Source of the DNA: PALSA-1316 sp964499365
Lineage (GTDB): Bacteria; Nitrospirota; Thermodesulfovibrionia; Thermodesulfovibrionales; UBA6898
Assembly: GCA_964499365.1 (NCBI GenBank)
Contig: CAZCKU010000009.1
Location: 115,389-179,388 of the forward strand
Direction of reading: 5' to 3'
Length of the DNA: 64,000 nt
Made by a program: the position numbers and the translations under genes. Under the pieces are notes generated by a model, which made no database searches, was not told where the DNA came from, and saw nothing but the letters and a program-made list of their open reading frames with translations. Each line of letters starts with the position of its first letter. Within the stretch, counting starts at the first letter, position 1. Below, piece by piece: positions 8,659 through 16,732 of this stretch.

Positions 8659-9333
8659 TTACGCCTTTATCATGCCGTCTGCCATATCGACGACACGGTG
8701 GCAGCGGTCGGAGAGGGCCTGGTTGTGCGTGACAATGATGAACGATACACCGCGCCTGCGGTTCTGTTCGACAAACAGCCCGAAGAGCTCATTGCCGGTG
8801 GCTGTATCGAGGTTGCCGGTCGGCTCGTCAGCCAGCACGATCTGCGGGCTCTGGATCAGCGCGCGCGCAACGGCAACACGCTGCTGCTCTCCGCCTGAGA
8901 GCTGGCCGGGCCGGTGATGGAGCCGCTTCGAAAGGCCCAGCTCTTCAAGGAGCACCCCGGCCTCTTTTTCGACCTCTTCAAACGGCCTGCCGCCGATGAT
9001 CCCCGGGAAGACCACGTTCTCAAGCGCCGTAAATTCAGGCAGCAGGTGGTGGAACTGAAAGACAAAGCCGATATGTGAGTTTCTGATGCCGGCCAGGGAA
9101 TTGTCATCCATATGGGAGAGGTCCTTCCCCCTGAAGAGGACCCGGCCCGAGGTCGGCTTGTCGAGGGCGCCGAGGATATGCAGCAGCGTGCTCTTGCCGG
9201 CCCCCGAGGCGCCGATGATCCCGACCATCTCGCCGGCACCAACCGACATGCTGATCCCCTTTAAGACGTTCAGTTCACCCGCAGCGGTCGTAAACGTCTT
9301 GGTGACCTCAACCGCCTCAATCAGCTTTTCCAC
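8659..9333 (-). CDS. lolD: Lipoprotein-releasing ABC transporter ATP-binding protein
   Basis: A 224-residue ABC ATPase of the LolD/MacB subfamily. Walker A GASGAGKST lies at residues 41-49, then QFHHLLPEFTALENV after the Q-loop, the signature LSGGEQQRVAVARAL, and Walker B IVLADEPTGNLDT. It powers extraction of lipoproteins from the inner membrane together with the LolC-type permease just upstream in the same operon. The GTG start at 9333 is preceded by GAGGGGG. No third Lol gene is adjacent, suggesting a LolC(2)D(2)-type complex. Confidence 0.9.
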   Translation of the reverse strand: MEKLIEAVEVTKTFTTAAGELNVLKGISMSVGAGEMVGIIGASGAGKSTLLHILGALDKPTSGRVLFRGKDLSHMDDNSLAGIRNSHIGFVFQFHHLLPEFTALENVVFPGIIGGRPFEEVEKEAGVLLEELGLSKRLHHRPGQLSGGEQQRVAVARALIQSPQIVLADEPTGNLDTATGNELFGLFVEQNRRRGVSFIIVTHNQALSDRCHRVVDMADGMIKA

Positions 9334-9399
9334 CGGACCCCCTCAACAGAAGAACCCTGCAGCTGCACAGCCTTCATGCGGCACACAATGCCAGCCCCC

Positions 9400-10629
9400 T
9401 CACTCATACCGCAGCGGCTCCACGGGATTCAGGCGCGCGGCCTGCCAGGCCGGGTAGATCGTCGCCAGAAAGCTGATGATCACTGCCGAGGTGCAGACCA
9501 CAACAAAGTCGCTCAGCTGCATCCTGACCGGCAGATGGCTCAGGTAGTAGACGTCAGGGGGCAGCTTGATGAACTGGTACCTGTCCAGAAGGCGTCCGAG
9601 GAGATAGCCGCCGGTCAGTCCGATTGCAGTCCCGATCAGTCCGACAAACAGCCCCTGGAGCATGAAGACAGCCATGATCCCGCCATTTCTGGCTCCCATC
9701 GCCTTCAGGATCGCGATCTCCCTGCTCTTTTCGATCACGTTCATGATCAGGTTGCTTATGATATTGAAGGACGCGACCAGGACGATCAGGACCAGAATGA
9801 TGAACATGGCGAACTTCTCGAGTTTCAGCGCCGAGAAGAGGTTCTTGTTCATCTGCATCCAGTCCTTCACCTGGACCCGGGGGCCGAGCTTCTCCTGCAG
9901 GTCCTTCCTGACAGGGGCGGCCTTATAGATGTCCTTCAGCCGCAGTTCGATGCCGGTTATCGCATCTTTCATCCCGAAGAAATCCTGGGTCGTCTTCATG
10001 TCGGTCAGCACCAGGTTGGTGTCGTACTCGAACATCCCGATCTCGAAGACCGCGATGACCCTGAACTTCTTCACCTTCGGCAGCATGCCCATCGGCCCGA
10101 TCTCGCCAAGGGGAGAGACAATGTTGACGCTGTCGCCGACCAGCAGTCCGAGATTGGCGGCAAGCTCCCTGCCGAGGACCAGGCCGGGCATATCGCTTTC
10201 CTGCGTCAGTTTGTTGATGTCGCCGTCTTTGATGTGGGAAAGGATCTCGGTGGTCTTTGCCTCGTCGGCAGGATCAATGCCCCGGATAAAGACACCGTGC
10301 ACCCTGCTCCCTGAGGAGACCATAACCTGCCCCAGGACAAAGGGTGCAAAAGAGACCACGTCCTTTTCAGCCTTCAGCTTCTCCTTATAGTTCTGGTAGT
10401 CGGGAATCGTCCCCCTGTTGCCGACCACGACGATATGGGCATTCGCCCCGAGGATCTTCTTCTGGAGGTCCTGCTGGAAACCGGACATGACCGAGAGCAC
10501 GACGAGGAGGGCCATGACCCCGACGGCTACGCCGCCGATCGATATCGCGGTATTGACAGAGACACCTTTATGCTTCTTCTTTGACCGGAGATAGCGAAAG
10601 GCGATGAAGACCTGGTACGGCAGTCTCAT
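9400..10629 (-). CDS. lolC: LolC/LolE-family lipoprotein-releasing permease
   Basis: A 409-residue inner-membrane permease. It has an N-terminal transmembrane helix after the conserved FIAFRYLRSKKKHKGVSV motif, a large periplasmic MacB-PCD-like domain (~45-250), then three helices and the terminal PVEPLRYE. It partners LolD to release lipoproteins to the LolA chaperone. The start ATG shares four bases with the lysS stop. The lysS-lolC-lolD order is common in diderm bacteria outside the gamma-proteobacteria, which supports the call. Confidence 0.9.
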   Translation of the reverse strand: MRLPYQVFIAFRYLRSKKKHKGVSVNTAISIGGVAVGVMALLVVLSVMSGFQQDLQKKILGANAHIVVVGNRGTIPDYQNYKEKLKAEKDVVSFAPFVLGQVMVSSGSRVHGVFIRGIDPADEAKTTEILSHIKDGDINKLTQESDMPGLVLGRELAANLGLLVGDSVNIVSPLGEIGPMGMLPKVKKFRVIAVFEIGMFEYDTNLVLTDMKTTQDFFGMKDAITGIELRLKDIYKAAPVRKDLQEKLGPRVQVKDWMQMNKNLFSALKLEKFAMFIILVLIVLVASFNIISNLIMNVIEKSREIAILKAMGARNGGIMAVFMLQGLFVGLIGTAIGLTGGYLLGRLLDRYQFIKLPPDVYYLSHLPVRMQLSDFVVVCTSAVIISFLATIYPAWQAARLNPVEPLRYE

Positions 10630-12173
10630 TGCCGGGTATCTGGTCCTGTTTCGGAGCCGGCCCCGCCTTCAGCACCATGTTCAGCCCCATGATCACCACT
10701 GTATTCAGGCTTCAGCTGCGGGAACAGGATCACGTCCCTGATCGACTGGGCGTTCGTCAGGAACATAACCAGCCGGTCGATGCCGATGCCCTCACCGGCT
10801 GCAGGCGGCATGCCGTATTCGAGCGCACGGATAAAGTCTTCGTCCATCCAGTGTGCCTCGTCGTCACCTGCCTGCTTCGCCTTCACCTGCTCGAGGAACC
10901 GCCCCTTCTGGTCAAAGGGATCGTTCAGTTCTGAAAAGGCGTTGGCCACCTCGCGGCCGCAGATAAAGAGCTCGAACCGCTCCACCAGCCCGGGATTGTC
11001 CTGTTTTCTCTTTGCCAGCGGCGAGAGTTCGACCGGGTGGTCGGTGATAAAGGTCGGCTGGACAAGACCGGGTTCAACCTTCTCCTTGAAGATCTCATCG
11101 AGGATCTTGCCCATGGACGAACCCTCGGGGATATCGTATTTCTGTGCCCGCGCCCAGGCCTTTGCCTTCGCCGGGTCGTTGAAGATCTCGGTCGGCACCC
11201 CGCTTTTTTCGAGAGACTCCAGCATCGGAATGCGCGGCCACGGGGGGGTGAGGTCGATCTCGACGTCGCCGTAGAGGACCTTTGTCGAGCCGATCGCCTT
11301 CATCGCGACCTCTGCAAAGAGCTCTTCGGTAAAGGACATCAGGAAGTTATAGTCTTTATACGCGATATAGAATTCGAGCATCGAGAACTCAGGATTATGC
11401 CGGGTCGAGATGCCCTCGTTCCTGAAGTTCTTGTTCAGCTCGTAGACCCGCTCGTACCCGCCGACGAGGAGCCTCTTGAGGTAGAGCTCCGGCGCGATCC
11501 TGAGGTACAGGTCGATGCCGAGGGCGTTGTGATGCGTCTTGAACGGCCGTGCCGTGGCGCCGCCGGGGATCTGGTGCATCATCGGTGTCTCGACCTCGAT
11601 AAAACCATTGGCCTCAAGGAAGTCCCTGACCGCCCTGATCACCCGGGAGCGCTTGGCAAAGTTCTCACGCACCTCAGGGTTCACGATGAGGTCCACATAC
11701 CGCTGACGGTAACGGGTCTCGACATCCTTAAGACCATGCCACTTCTCCGGCAGCGGCCTGACAGCCTTGGTCATCAGCTCGAAGTTGCTCACCTCGACCG
11801 TCAGCTCGTCGGTCTTGGTGCGGAAGAGCCTCCCCTTTACGCCGACGATATCGCCGATGTCCAGTTTCTTCAGGAGTTTATGCCGGTCTCCCAGCACGTC
11901 CCGCTTCAGATAGATCTGGATCCTGCCGGTGCTGTCCTGGATATGGGCAAAGGCGGCCTTTCCGAAGTCACGATAGGCCACGAGCCTGCCGGCGAGGGTA
12001 CATTCTACGGTCGTCGCCTCAAGCTCGTCCTTGCTCCTGCCGCCATATTTTCCGAAGATCTCAGCCGCGTGGTTGTCGGCCTGAAAGGGCCGTGCATAGG
12101 GCTCGATACCGAGCTCCCGCAGTTCTTCGATCTTCTTTATTCTCTGTTTCACCAGTTCGTTCAGATCTTCCAC
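10626..12173 (-). CDS. lysS: Lysyl-tRNA synthetase, class II
   Basis: A 515-residue class II LysRS with an N-terminal OB-fold anticodon-binding domain (TLAGRLVAYRDFGKAAFAHI) and a class II core with motif 1 around FAKRSRVIRAVRDFLE. Motif 2 is FRNEGISTRHNPEFSMLE and motif 3 is GEGIGIDRLVMFLTN. The longest frame begins at 12227, but GTG 12173 is preferred: GAGGTG lies a few bases upstream and the protein then begins VEDLNELVKQRIKKIEEL, as usual. An extra Gly/Glu-rich tail of about 25 residues follows the core. It heads the lysS-lolC-lolD operon. Confidence 0.94.
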   Translation of the reverse strand: MEDLNELVKQRIKKIEELRELGIEPYARPFQADNHAAEIFGKYGGRSKDELEATTVECTLAGRLVAYRDFGKAAFAHIQDSTGRIQIYLKRDVLGDRHKLLKKLDIGDIVGVKGRLFRTKTDELTVEVSNFELMTKAVRPLPEKWHGLKDVETRYRQRYVDLIVNPEVRENFAKRSRVIRAVRDFLEANGFIEVETPMMHQIPGGATARPFKTHHNALGIDLYLRIAPELYLKRLLVGGYERVYELNKNFRNEGISTRHNPEFSMLEFYIAYKDYNFLMSFTEELFAEVAMKAIGSTKVLYGDVEIDLTPPWPRIPMLESLEKSGVPTEIFNDPAKAKAWARAQKYDIPEGSSMGKILDEIFKEKVEPGLVQPTFITDHPVELSPLAKRKQDNPGLVERFELFICGREVANAFSELNDPFDQKGRFLEQVKAKQAGDDEAHWMDEDFIRALEYGMPPAAGEGIGIDRLVMFLTNAQSIRDVILFPQLKPEYSGDHGAEHGAEGGAGSETGPDTRQ

Positions 12174-12230
12174 AATCACCTCAGTAAAAAGGGTTCTCCT
12201 GCAATTAAGTTGTAATGATGATAGCACTCA

Positions 12231-12260
12231 CTGGATTCCCTGATCAAGTCGGGGAATGAC
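12231..12260. repeat. REP-like unit, orientation A
   Basis: CTGGATTCCCTGATCAAGTC followed by GGGGAATGAC. It faces an inverted copy 51 bases away. Confidence 0.65.
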
Positions 12261-12311
12261 AAATAAAAACAAGCAGTTACTAATAAGACCGTTAGTAAAG
12301 ACACATACCTC

Positions 12312-12341
12312 GTCATTGCCCGACTTGATCGGGCAATCCAG
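12312..12341. repeat. REP-like unit, inverted orientation
   Basis: GTCATTGCCCGACTTGATCG followed by GGCAATCCAG, complementary to the 12231 unit, so the pair could fold into a long hairpin. Confidence 0.65.
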
Positions 12342-12356
12342 AAAAACATGAAAACA

Positions 12357-12383
12357 CTGGATTCCCGCCTTCGCGAGAATGAC
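12357..12383. repeat. REP-like unit, diverged copy
   Basis: CTGGATTCCCGCCTTCGCGA followed by GAATGAC. Same ends as the 12231 unit with a different central palindrome (CGCCTTCGCG). Confidence 0.6.
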
Positions 12384-12535
12384 AATACAGGGGGTCTTAC
12401 TTATGGCCCCCCCCGTAAGATTGTCACCCCCGGAACATATCCGGCAAGTATTCCGGACAGGCCGGAAGGACACGAAAAGAAGACGGACGGGACAATGCCT
12501 GTTGTGCAGAACCATGCACCAGGGACGGACGCCTC

Positions 12536-13225
12536 CTAGAGGGGTTGCTCTTTATACTGCTCGCTGAGATAGTTCAGCAGGAACTCGATCCTCTGGGCGA
12601 GTTTGTCAGGGTCAGGGTCAGAACCCTTGTTGACGTAATTTGCCGGCTCCATATTTTCCATCTGCTGCTTGAGATCCTGTCCGCATTTCTCTGCAGAAAA
12701 AAAGACTATGGGTACCGCGGGGGTCGTATTCCGGGTCTCAAGGGCACGTATCATGCGTGCGGCGGTCAGCCCGTCCATCACCGGCATATTCAGGTCTATG
12801 ATCGCTATCTCGATCAGCTTCTTCTCTGAAAGCAGTTTTGAATATGCCGTCAGGAGTTCCAGTCCGTTTTCGAAGGACATAACCTGCGACGAGTAGTTCT
12901 TCTCCTTCAGCAGGGCCTCGATAATCTTCCGGGTAAAGCGGGAGTCGTCGGCGACAAGGGCGTAACCCTCCTTCTGCATCTGCTGCGGGACGGCAGCAGG
13001 AGCAGCGACCGGGACAGAAACCACCATACCGGAGGACAAGGGGACTGAGGCCGAAACATGAACCACGGGCTGCTGTTTCAGTTCCTGCGGGGGTGGGTCG
13101 TCAAGGTTGCGGATATCCAGGGTGAAACCGCAAAAAACGCAGTTCAGTTCCCTCCGTCCGTGCCTGACAACGACACTGCAGGGGACCTGCTCTCCGCAAC
13201 ACAGACAATATTTAAGTTCTTCCAT
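12536..13225 (-). CDS. Response regulator with N-terminal zinc-finger-like segment
   Basis: A 229-residue protein. Residues 5-33 contain two cysteine pairs (CLCCGEQVPC and CVFCGF) like a small zinc ribbon. A Pro/Ala/Val-rich linker follows, then a receiver domain from about residue 90: ADDSRFTRKII, phosphoacceptor Asp in AIIDLNMPVMDG, Ser in VFFSAEK, and Lys in YVNKGS. No output domain follows, so it probably acts by protein contact (CheY-like). It has its own Shine-Dalgarno (GAGGGA) and no visible kinase neighbour. Confidence 0.82.
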   Translation of the reverse strand: MEELKYCLCCGEQVPCSVVVRHGRRELNCVFCGFTLDIRNLDDPPPQELKQQPVVHVSASVPLSSGMVVSVPVAAPAAVPQQMQKEGYALVADDSRFTRKIIEALLKEKNYSSQVMSFENGLELLTAYSKLLSEKKLIEIAIIDLNMPVMDGLTAARMIRALETRNTTPAVPIVFFSAEKCGQDLKQQMENMEPANYVNKGSDPDPDKLAQRIEFLLNYLSEQYKEQPL

Positions 13226-13387
13226 GCGTATCCCTCATTCCCCGGTCCGGACTTCCTGCAAAAAAATAATCTCAATTATATCCCCAGCCCCCGCAGAATG
13301 CAACAGGAAAGGGCCGTTACCGGTGCGCTGCAGCGACGGTATTTTCCATGCTATGCAGGCTGCGGCATTCCTGCGAAGCCGCAATAG

Positions 13388-13417
13388 TTGTTATCATATC
13401 GGCGCTTCATTTATAAT
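13388..13417 (+). promoter_or_regulatory. Promoter of tRNA-Ser
   Basis: TTGTTA (13388-13393), 18-base spacer, and a perfect TATAAT (13412-13417). The predicted start is about four bases before the mature tRNA. Confidence 0.6.
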
Positions 13418-13427
13418 TACATTCCGC

Positions 13428-13517
13428 GGAGAGGTGCCAGAGCGGTTGAATGGGACGGTCTCGAAAATCGTTGTGGGGGCAACTCCACCCAGGGTTCGAA
13501 TCCCTGCCTCTCCGCCA
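13428..13517 (+). tRNA. tRNA-Ser (anticodon CGA)
   Basis: Class II tRNA with a 7-bp acceptor stem GGAGAGG/CCTCTCC, discriminator G and encoded CCA. The anticodon stem ACGGT/ATCGT encloses the loop CTCGAAA (anticodon CGA, reading UCG). The long variable arm TGTGGGGGCAACTCCACC is typical of tRNA-Ser, and the T arm CAGGG-TTCGAAT-CCCTG is intact. Confidence 0.96.
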
Positions 13518-13616
13518 GATTTTCTCAGGGTCCAGCGGCCAGATTCATGTTCAAAAAAAAGATTATCCTGCCTGGCATGTACAACGCCCCAGACCCGTGT
13601 AACCCGAACCTGTTTC

Positions 13617-14024
13617 TCAGTGGGGCTTCTGTTCCTTCACCTGCACGATGTTCAGCGGCATCGAGTGCACCATCTCCCCGTCGAGGAAGTGCTCGATCCA
13701 ATAGGTCCCCGGGGTGAGGAACTCCAGGTTCAGGTGGACCGATATCTCGCGGTGGCGCACGCTCGGATTATTGAGGTTCAGCCGTGAAACAGTCTCTCTC
13801 AGCACGTTCTTCTTGTCAGGAGATGAAAGCCGCATCATCACCTCGAACTCGCCGATACCTTCTGTCCATTCGGTGATGACCGCCATCCTCGGATGGAAGG
13901 CAGGGAACTGGGTAGCATAGATATTCTCGAAAATCCCCATGAGACTCACCTTGCCGCCAAGCTCCTGACGGATATCATCGCAGACAATCGAAAAATGGAC
14001 CGAGGGGTTCAGTCTGTCAGACAT
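13617..14024 (-). CDS. Conserved protein of unknown function (DUF6941-like)
   Basis: A 135-residue soluble protein with no signal peptide. It starts LNPSVHFSIVCDDIRQELGGKVSLMGIFENIYA, followed by alternating beta-strand patterns (FEVMMRLSSPDKK; ISVHLNLEFLTPGTYWIEHFLDG). The opening resembles the uncharacterised DUF6941 family, small all-beta proteins that are usually monocistronic. AAGGAGA precedes ATG 14024. It is divergent from znuA and probably unrelated to it. No function can be assigned. Confidence 0.7.
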   Translation of the reverse strand: MSDRLNPSVHFSIVCDDIRQELGGKVSLMGIFENIYATQFPAFHPRMAVITEWTEGIGEFEVMMRLSSPDKKNVLRETVSRLNLNNPSVRHREISVHLNLEFLTPGTYWIEHFLDGEMVHSMPLNIVQVKEQKPH

Positions 14025-14104
14025 AATGCTCTCTCCTTAAACACTTGCATCTCCGGACACAGTATCCTGAGTACTTTTCTATTATACTGTATGGGGCAGG
14101 CTGC

Positions 14105-14133
14105 TTGACAGTCATAAAATAATTATGGATAAG
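14105..14133 (+). promoter_or_regulatory. Putative promoter of the znu operon
   Basis: A perfect TTGACA (14105-14110) is followed by a 17-base spacer and GATAAG (14128-14133), 12 bases before ATG 14145. The surrounding AT-rich sequence would be where a Zur-type operator is expected, but I see no clear palindrome. Confidence 0.45.
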
Positions 14134-14144
14134 TAAGAGAATAT

Positions 14145-15146
14145 ATGATGAAGCTATTGAAGATGCTCGCGGCTGTTTTCTGTGTTTCCGCCTGTCTGAT
14201 CACCGCTGCCTGTCAGAAGAAAGCCGATGACCGGGCAGGGGCCGGAGGACGGAGACTGACGGTCATTACCAGTCTATTCCCTGTCTATGATTTTGCGCGT
14301 CAGGTTGGCCGCGACAGGGCAGACATCGTCCTGCTGCTGCCACCGGGGACCGAGCCCCACAGCTTTGACCCACGGCCGTCTGATATCGTTGCCCTCAACC
14401 GCGCGGACCTGTTCTTCTACACCAGTATCTCTATGGAGCCCTGGGTCAGGAAGATCCTGGCCGGCGTCAGCAAACCCGGACTGCTTGCTGTCGATACCAG
14501 CAGGGGGATACAGCTTGTCGGAGAAACCGCAGAAGAACACGCAGGAGGACCTGCCCCCTCCCCTGACAGACACGGGACAGAGGATCGGCACACACGGCAC
14601 GGACATGAACATGACCGCATGGACCCTCATATGTGGCTCGACTTTACGTATGCGATAAAGATGGTCGAGAGTATCAGGGATGGCTTTATCGAAAAGGACC
14701 CCGGGAACCGCACCTTCTATGCCGAAAATGCGGCGGCATACATACAACAGCTGGCCGGCCTGGATGACCGTTACCGTGCCTCTCTCACGGGCTGCAGGAA
14801 AAAGGTTTTTGTGAACGGCGGCCATTTCACCTTCGGCTACCTGGCCCGGAGATACGGCCTCGAGTATATTTCTGCATACGGCCTGTCGCCAAACTCTGAA
14901 CCGACTCCCGGCGCAATGGCAAAGGTCACCCGGACCCTCAGGGCGAACGGCCTGAGACATGTCTTCTTCGAAGAGCTGATCACGCCCCGTGTTGCGGAGA
15001 CCATCAGCAATGAAAGCGGGGCCGAGCTGCTGATGCTCCATGGCGGCCACAATATCTCGAAAGACGAATTCAGCCAGGGCAAGACCTTTCTCTCGCTCAT
15101 GGAGGCGAACCTCATAAACCTGATGATCGGTCTCCAATGCAGCTAG
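14145..15146 (+). CDS. znuA: Zinc/manganese ABC transporter substrate-binding protein
   Basis: A 333-residue cluster A-I metal-binding protein. The N-terminal lipobox-like segment SACLITAACQ suggests a lipoprotein. Metal ligands are expected at the His of GTEPHSFDPRPSD, the His of MDPHMWLDF, the His of FVNGGHFTFGYLARRY, and a C-terminal Glu/Asp (FFEELITPRVAE). A His-rich loop (HGTEDRHTRHGHEHDR) just before MDPHMWLD is characteristic of zinc-specific ZnuA. It leads the operon znuA-znuC-znuB, overlapping znuC by 10 bases. Confidence 0.9.
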   Translation: MMKLLKMLAAVFCVSACLITAACQKKADDRAGAGGRRLTVITSLFPVYDFARQVGRDRADIVLLLPPGTEPHSFDPRPSDIVALNRADLFFYTSISMEPWVRKILAGVSKPGLLAVDTSRGIQLVGETAEEHAGGPAPSPDRHGTEDRHTRHGHEHDRMDPHMWLDFTYAIKMVESIRDGFIEKDPGNRTFYAENAAAYIQQLAGLDDRYRASLTGCRKKVFVNGGHFTFGYLARRYGLEYISAYGLSPNSEPTPGAMAKVTRTLRANGLRHVFFEELITPRVAETISNESGAELLMLHGGHNISKDEFSQGKTFLSLMEANLINLMIGLQCS

Positions 15147-15889
15147 ATGTTGTCACGACCGCCGAGGTCTCCCATTCTTTTGATTCGGTCGAGGTCCTCA
15201 AGGACATCTCATTCAGCATCCGGAAGGGGGACTATGTCGGCCTGGTCGGCCCGAACGGTTCAGGGAAATCGACCCTGATCAGGCTGATTCTCGGACTCCT
15301 GACGCCCTCGAAGGGTACGGTATCGGTCTTCGGCTTGACCCACAGGCAGCTGACCGACTGGAACCGTATCGGCTATCTTCCCCAGAAGATACACTTTTTC
15401 AATCCCAACTTCCCCTCGACCGTCAGCGAGATCGTGAGTCTCGGACTGGTCGCTCACTCCGACCGCAGGAGATCGTCAGCGGAGCGCCGGCAGGAGGTCG
15501 AACGGGCGCTTGAGCTGCTCGGGATAACAGACCTGAGGAAGAAGCTCATCGGCGGGCTCTCCGGCGGGCAGCAGCAGCGCGTCTTTATTGCCCGGGCCCT
15601 CGTCAGCAATCCTGAGCTGCTGATCCTCGATGAGCCGGCCACGGCCCTCGACCCCGAGACCAGGGACAATTTTTTCGAACTGCTGCACCACCTGAACCAC
15701 CAGCACCAGGTAACCATCGTCCTCGTGACACACGATATCGGCAGCATAGGGGAGTTTGCCTCAAAGCTCCTGTATCTCGACAAGAAGGTTATTTTTTACG
15801 GAGACTTTGACGAGTTCTGCCAGTCCGACCACATGACGAGGATCTTCGGTCCTTCATCCCAGCACATCATCTGCCACAAGCATGGGTAG
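15137..15889 (+). CDS. znuC: Zinc ABC transporter ATP-binding protein
   Basis: A 250-residue ABC ATPase with Walker A GPNGSGKST, signature LSGGQQQRVFIARAL, Walker B LLILDEPATALD and switch HDIG. It overlaps znuA and is followed six bases later by the ABC-3 permease, so it energises zinc (or manganese) uptake. The substrate is inferred from the His-rich ZnuA partner, not from the ATPase itself. Confidence 0.9.
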   Translation: MQLDVVTTAEVSHSFDSVEVLKDISFSIRKGDYVGLVGPNGSGKSTLIRLILGLLTPSKGTVSVFGLTHRQLTDWNRIGYLPQKIHFFNPNFPSTVSEIVSLGLVAHSDRRRSSAERRQEVERALELLGITDLRKKLIGGLSGGQQQRVFIARALVSNPELLILDEPATALDPETRDNFFELLHHLNHQHQVTIVLVTHDIGSIGEFASKLLYLDKKVIFYGDFDEFCQSDHMTRIFGPSSQHIICHKHG

Positions 15890-15895
15890 AAGGTA

Positions 15896-16732
15896 ATGGA
15901 AACCGGCATCGTGGAATTTCTCGGCTTCGGCTTCATCCAGCGGGCGCTGATCGCAGGGTCGTTCATAGCGCTGGTATGCTCGCTCCTCGGGGTCGTCCTC
16001 GTGCTCCGGAGGCTTTCACTCATCGGCGACGGACTGTCGCATGTCACCTTCAGCGGCGTGGCCCTCGGACTGTACCTGAATGTCTATCCGCTGTATGTTT
16101 CGCTGCCGATTGTCGTCCTTAGCTCCCTGGGCATCCTCAGGCTCGCCGACAAGGCGCGCCTGTACGGCGATGCGGCGATCGGCATCGTCTCCTCGGCCGG
16201 CATCGCTGCAGGCGTTATGCTTGCGAGCCTCGGCGGAGGGTTCAACGTCGACCTCTTCAGCTACCTGTTCGGAAACATCCTTGCGATCAGCGGATATGAG
16301 GTCGCCTCCTCGATTGGCCTATCTCTGCTGGTGTTGGCGGTCATCGCCCTGTATTTCGATGAAATCCTCTCGATCACCTTCGACGAGGAATTCGCGCGTG
16401 CCTCCGGGATCAATACAGGACGGATCAACGCCATCCTGGTAATGCTGACCGGGGTCACGGTTGTGCTGACAATGAAGGTCGTCGGGATCATGCTCACCTC
16501 GGCCCTGCTGATCCTGCCGGCATCCACCGCTTTTCAGCTGGCCCGGGGGTTCAGAAATGCCATGGTCATCGCAGCCGTCACGTCGGTGGCCTCAGTCGTT
16601 GCCGGCATATTCATCTCCTTCATGATGAACCTGCCGACAGGCGCCGCCATCGTTCTGGTGAATGCCGGATTTTTTCTGGCTGCCTTCCTCTATAGGCAGC
16701 GCGCCCGTATCCCGGCATCCCCGGCACGGTAA
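15896..16732 (+). CDS. znuB: Zinc ABC transporter permease (ABC-3 family)
   Basis: A 278-residue polytopic membrane protein with eight or nine predicted helices. It carries the ABC-3 pattern: VCSLLGVVLVLRRLSLIGDGLSH near residues 25-50, GLYLNVYP, and MLTSALLILPASTAF near the C-terminus. It forms the channel of the ZnuABC importer. The last base of its stop overlaps the start of the downstream MFS gene, so the exporter is probably co-transcribed. Confidence 0.9.
   Translation: METGIVEFLGFGFIQRALIAGSFIALVCSLLGVVLVLRRLSLIGDGLSHVTFSGVALGLYLNVYPLYVSLPIVVLSSLGILRLADKARLYGDAAIGIVSSAGIAAGVMLASLGGGFNVDLFSYLFGNILAISGYEVASSIGLSLLVLAVIALYFDEILSITFDEEFARASGINTGRINAILVMLTGVTVVLTMKVVGIMLTSALLILPASTAFQLARGFRNAMVIAAVTSVASVVAGIFISFMMNLPTGAAIVLVNAGFFLAAFLYRQRARIPASPAR

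Larger units (their letters stand above)
12174..12535. other. 362-base gap holding a cluster of dispersed palindromes
   Basis: No gene is supported between lysS and the receiver gene. Three REP-like units occupy 12231-12383. The rest (12384-12535) shows nothing I can interpret. Open frames here encode only repeat-derived peptides (VIPRLDQGIQ, VILAKAGIQ). Confidence 0.6.

Noticed and set aside
12228..12515. A 95-codon minus-strand open frame with VILAKAGIQ and VIPRLDQGIQ
   Set aside because: It is composed of repeat-derived peptide sequences and is not a gene.
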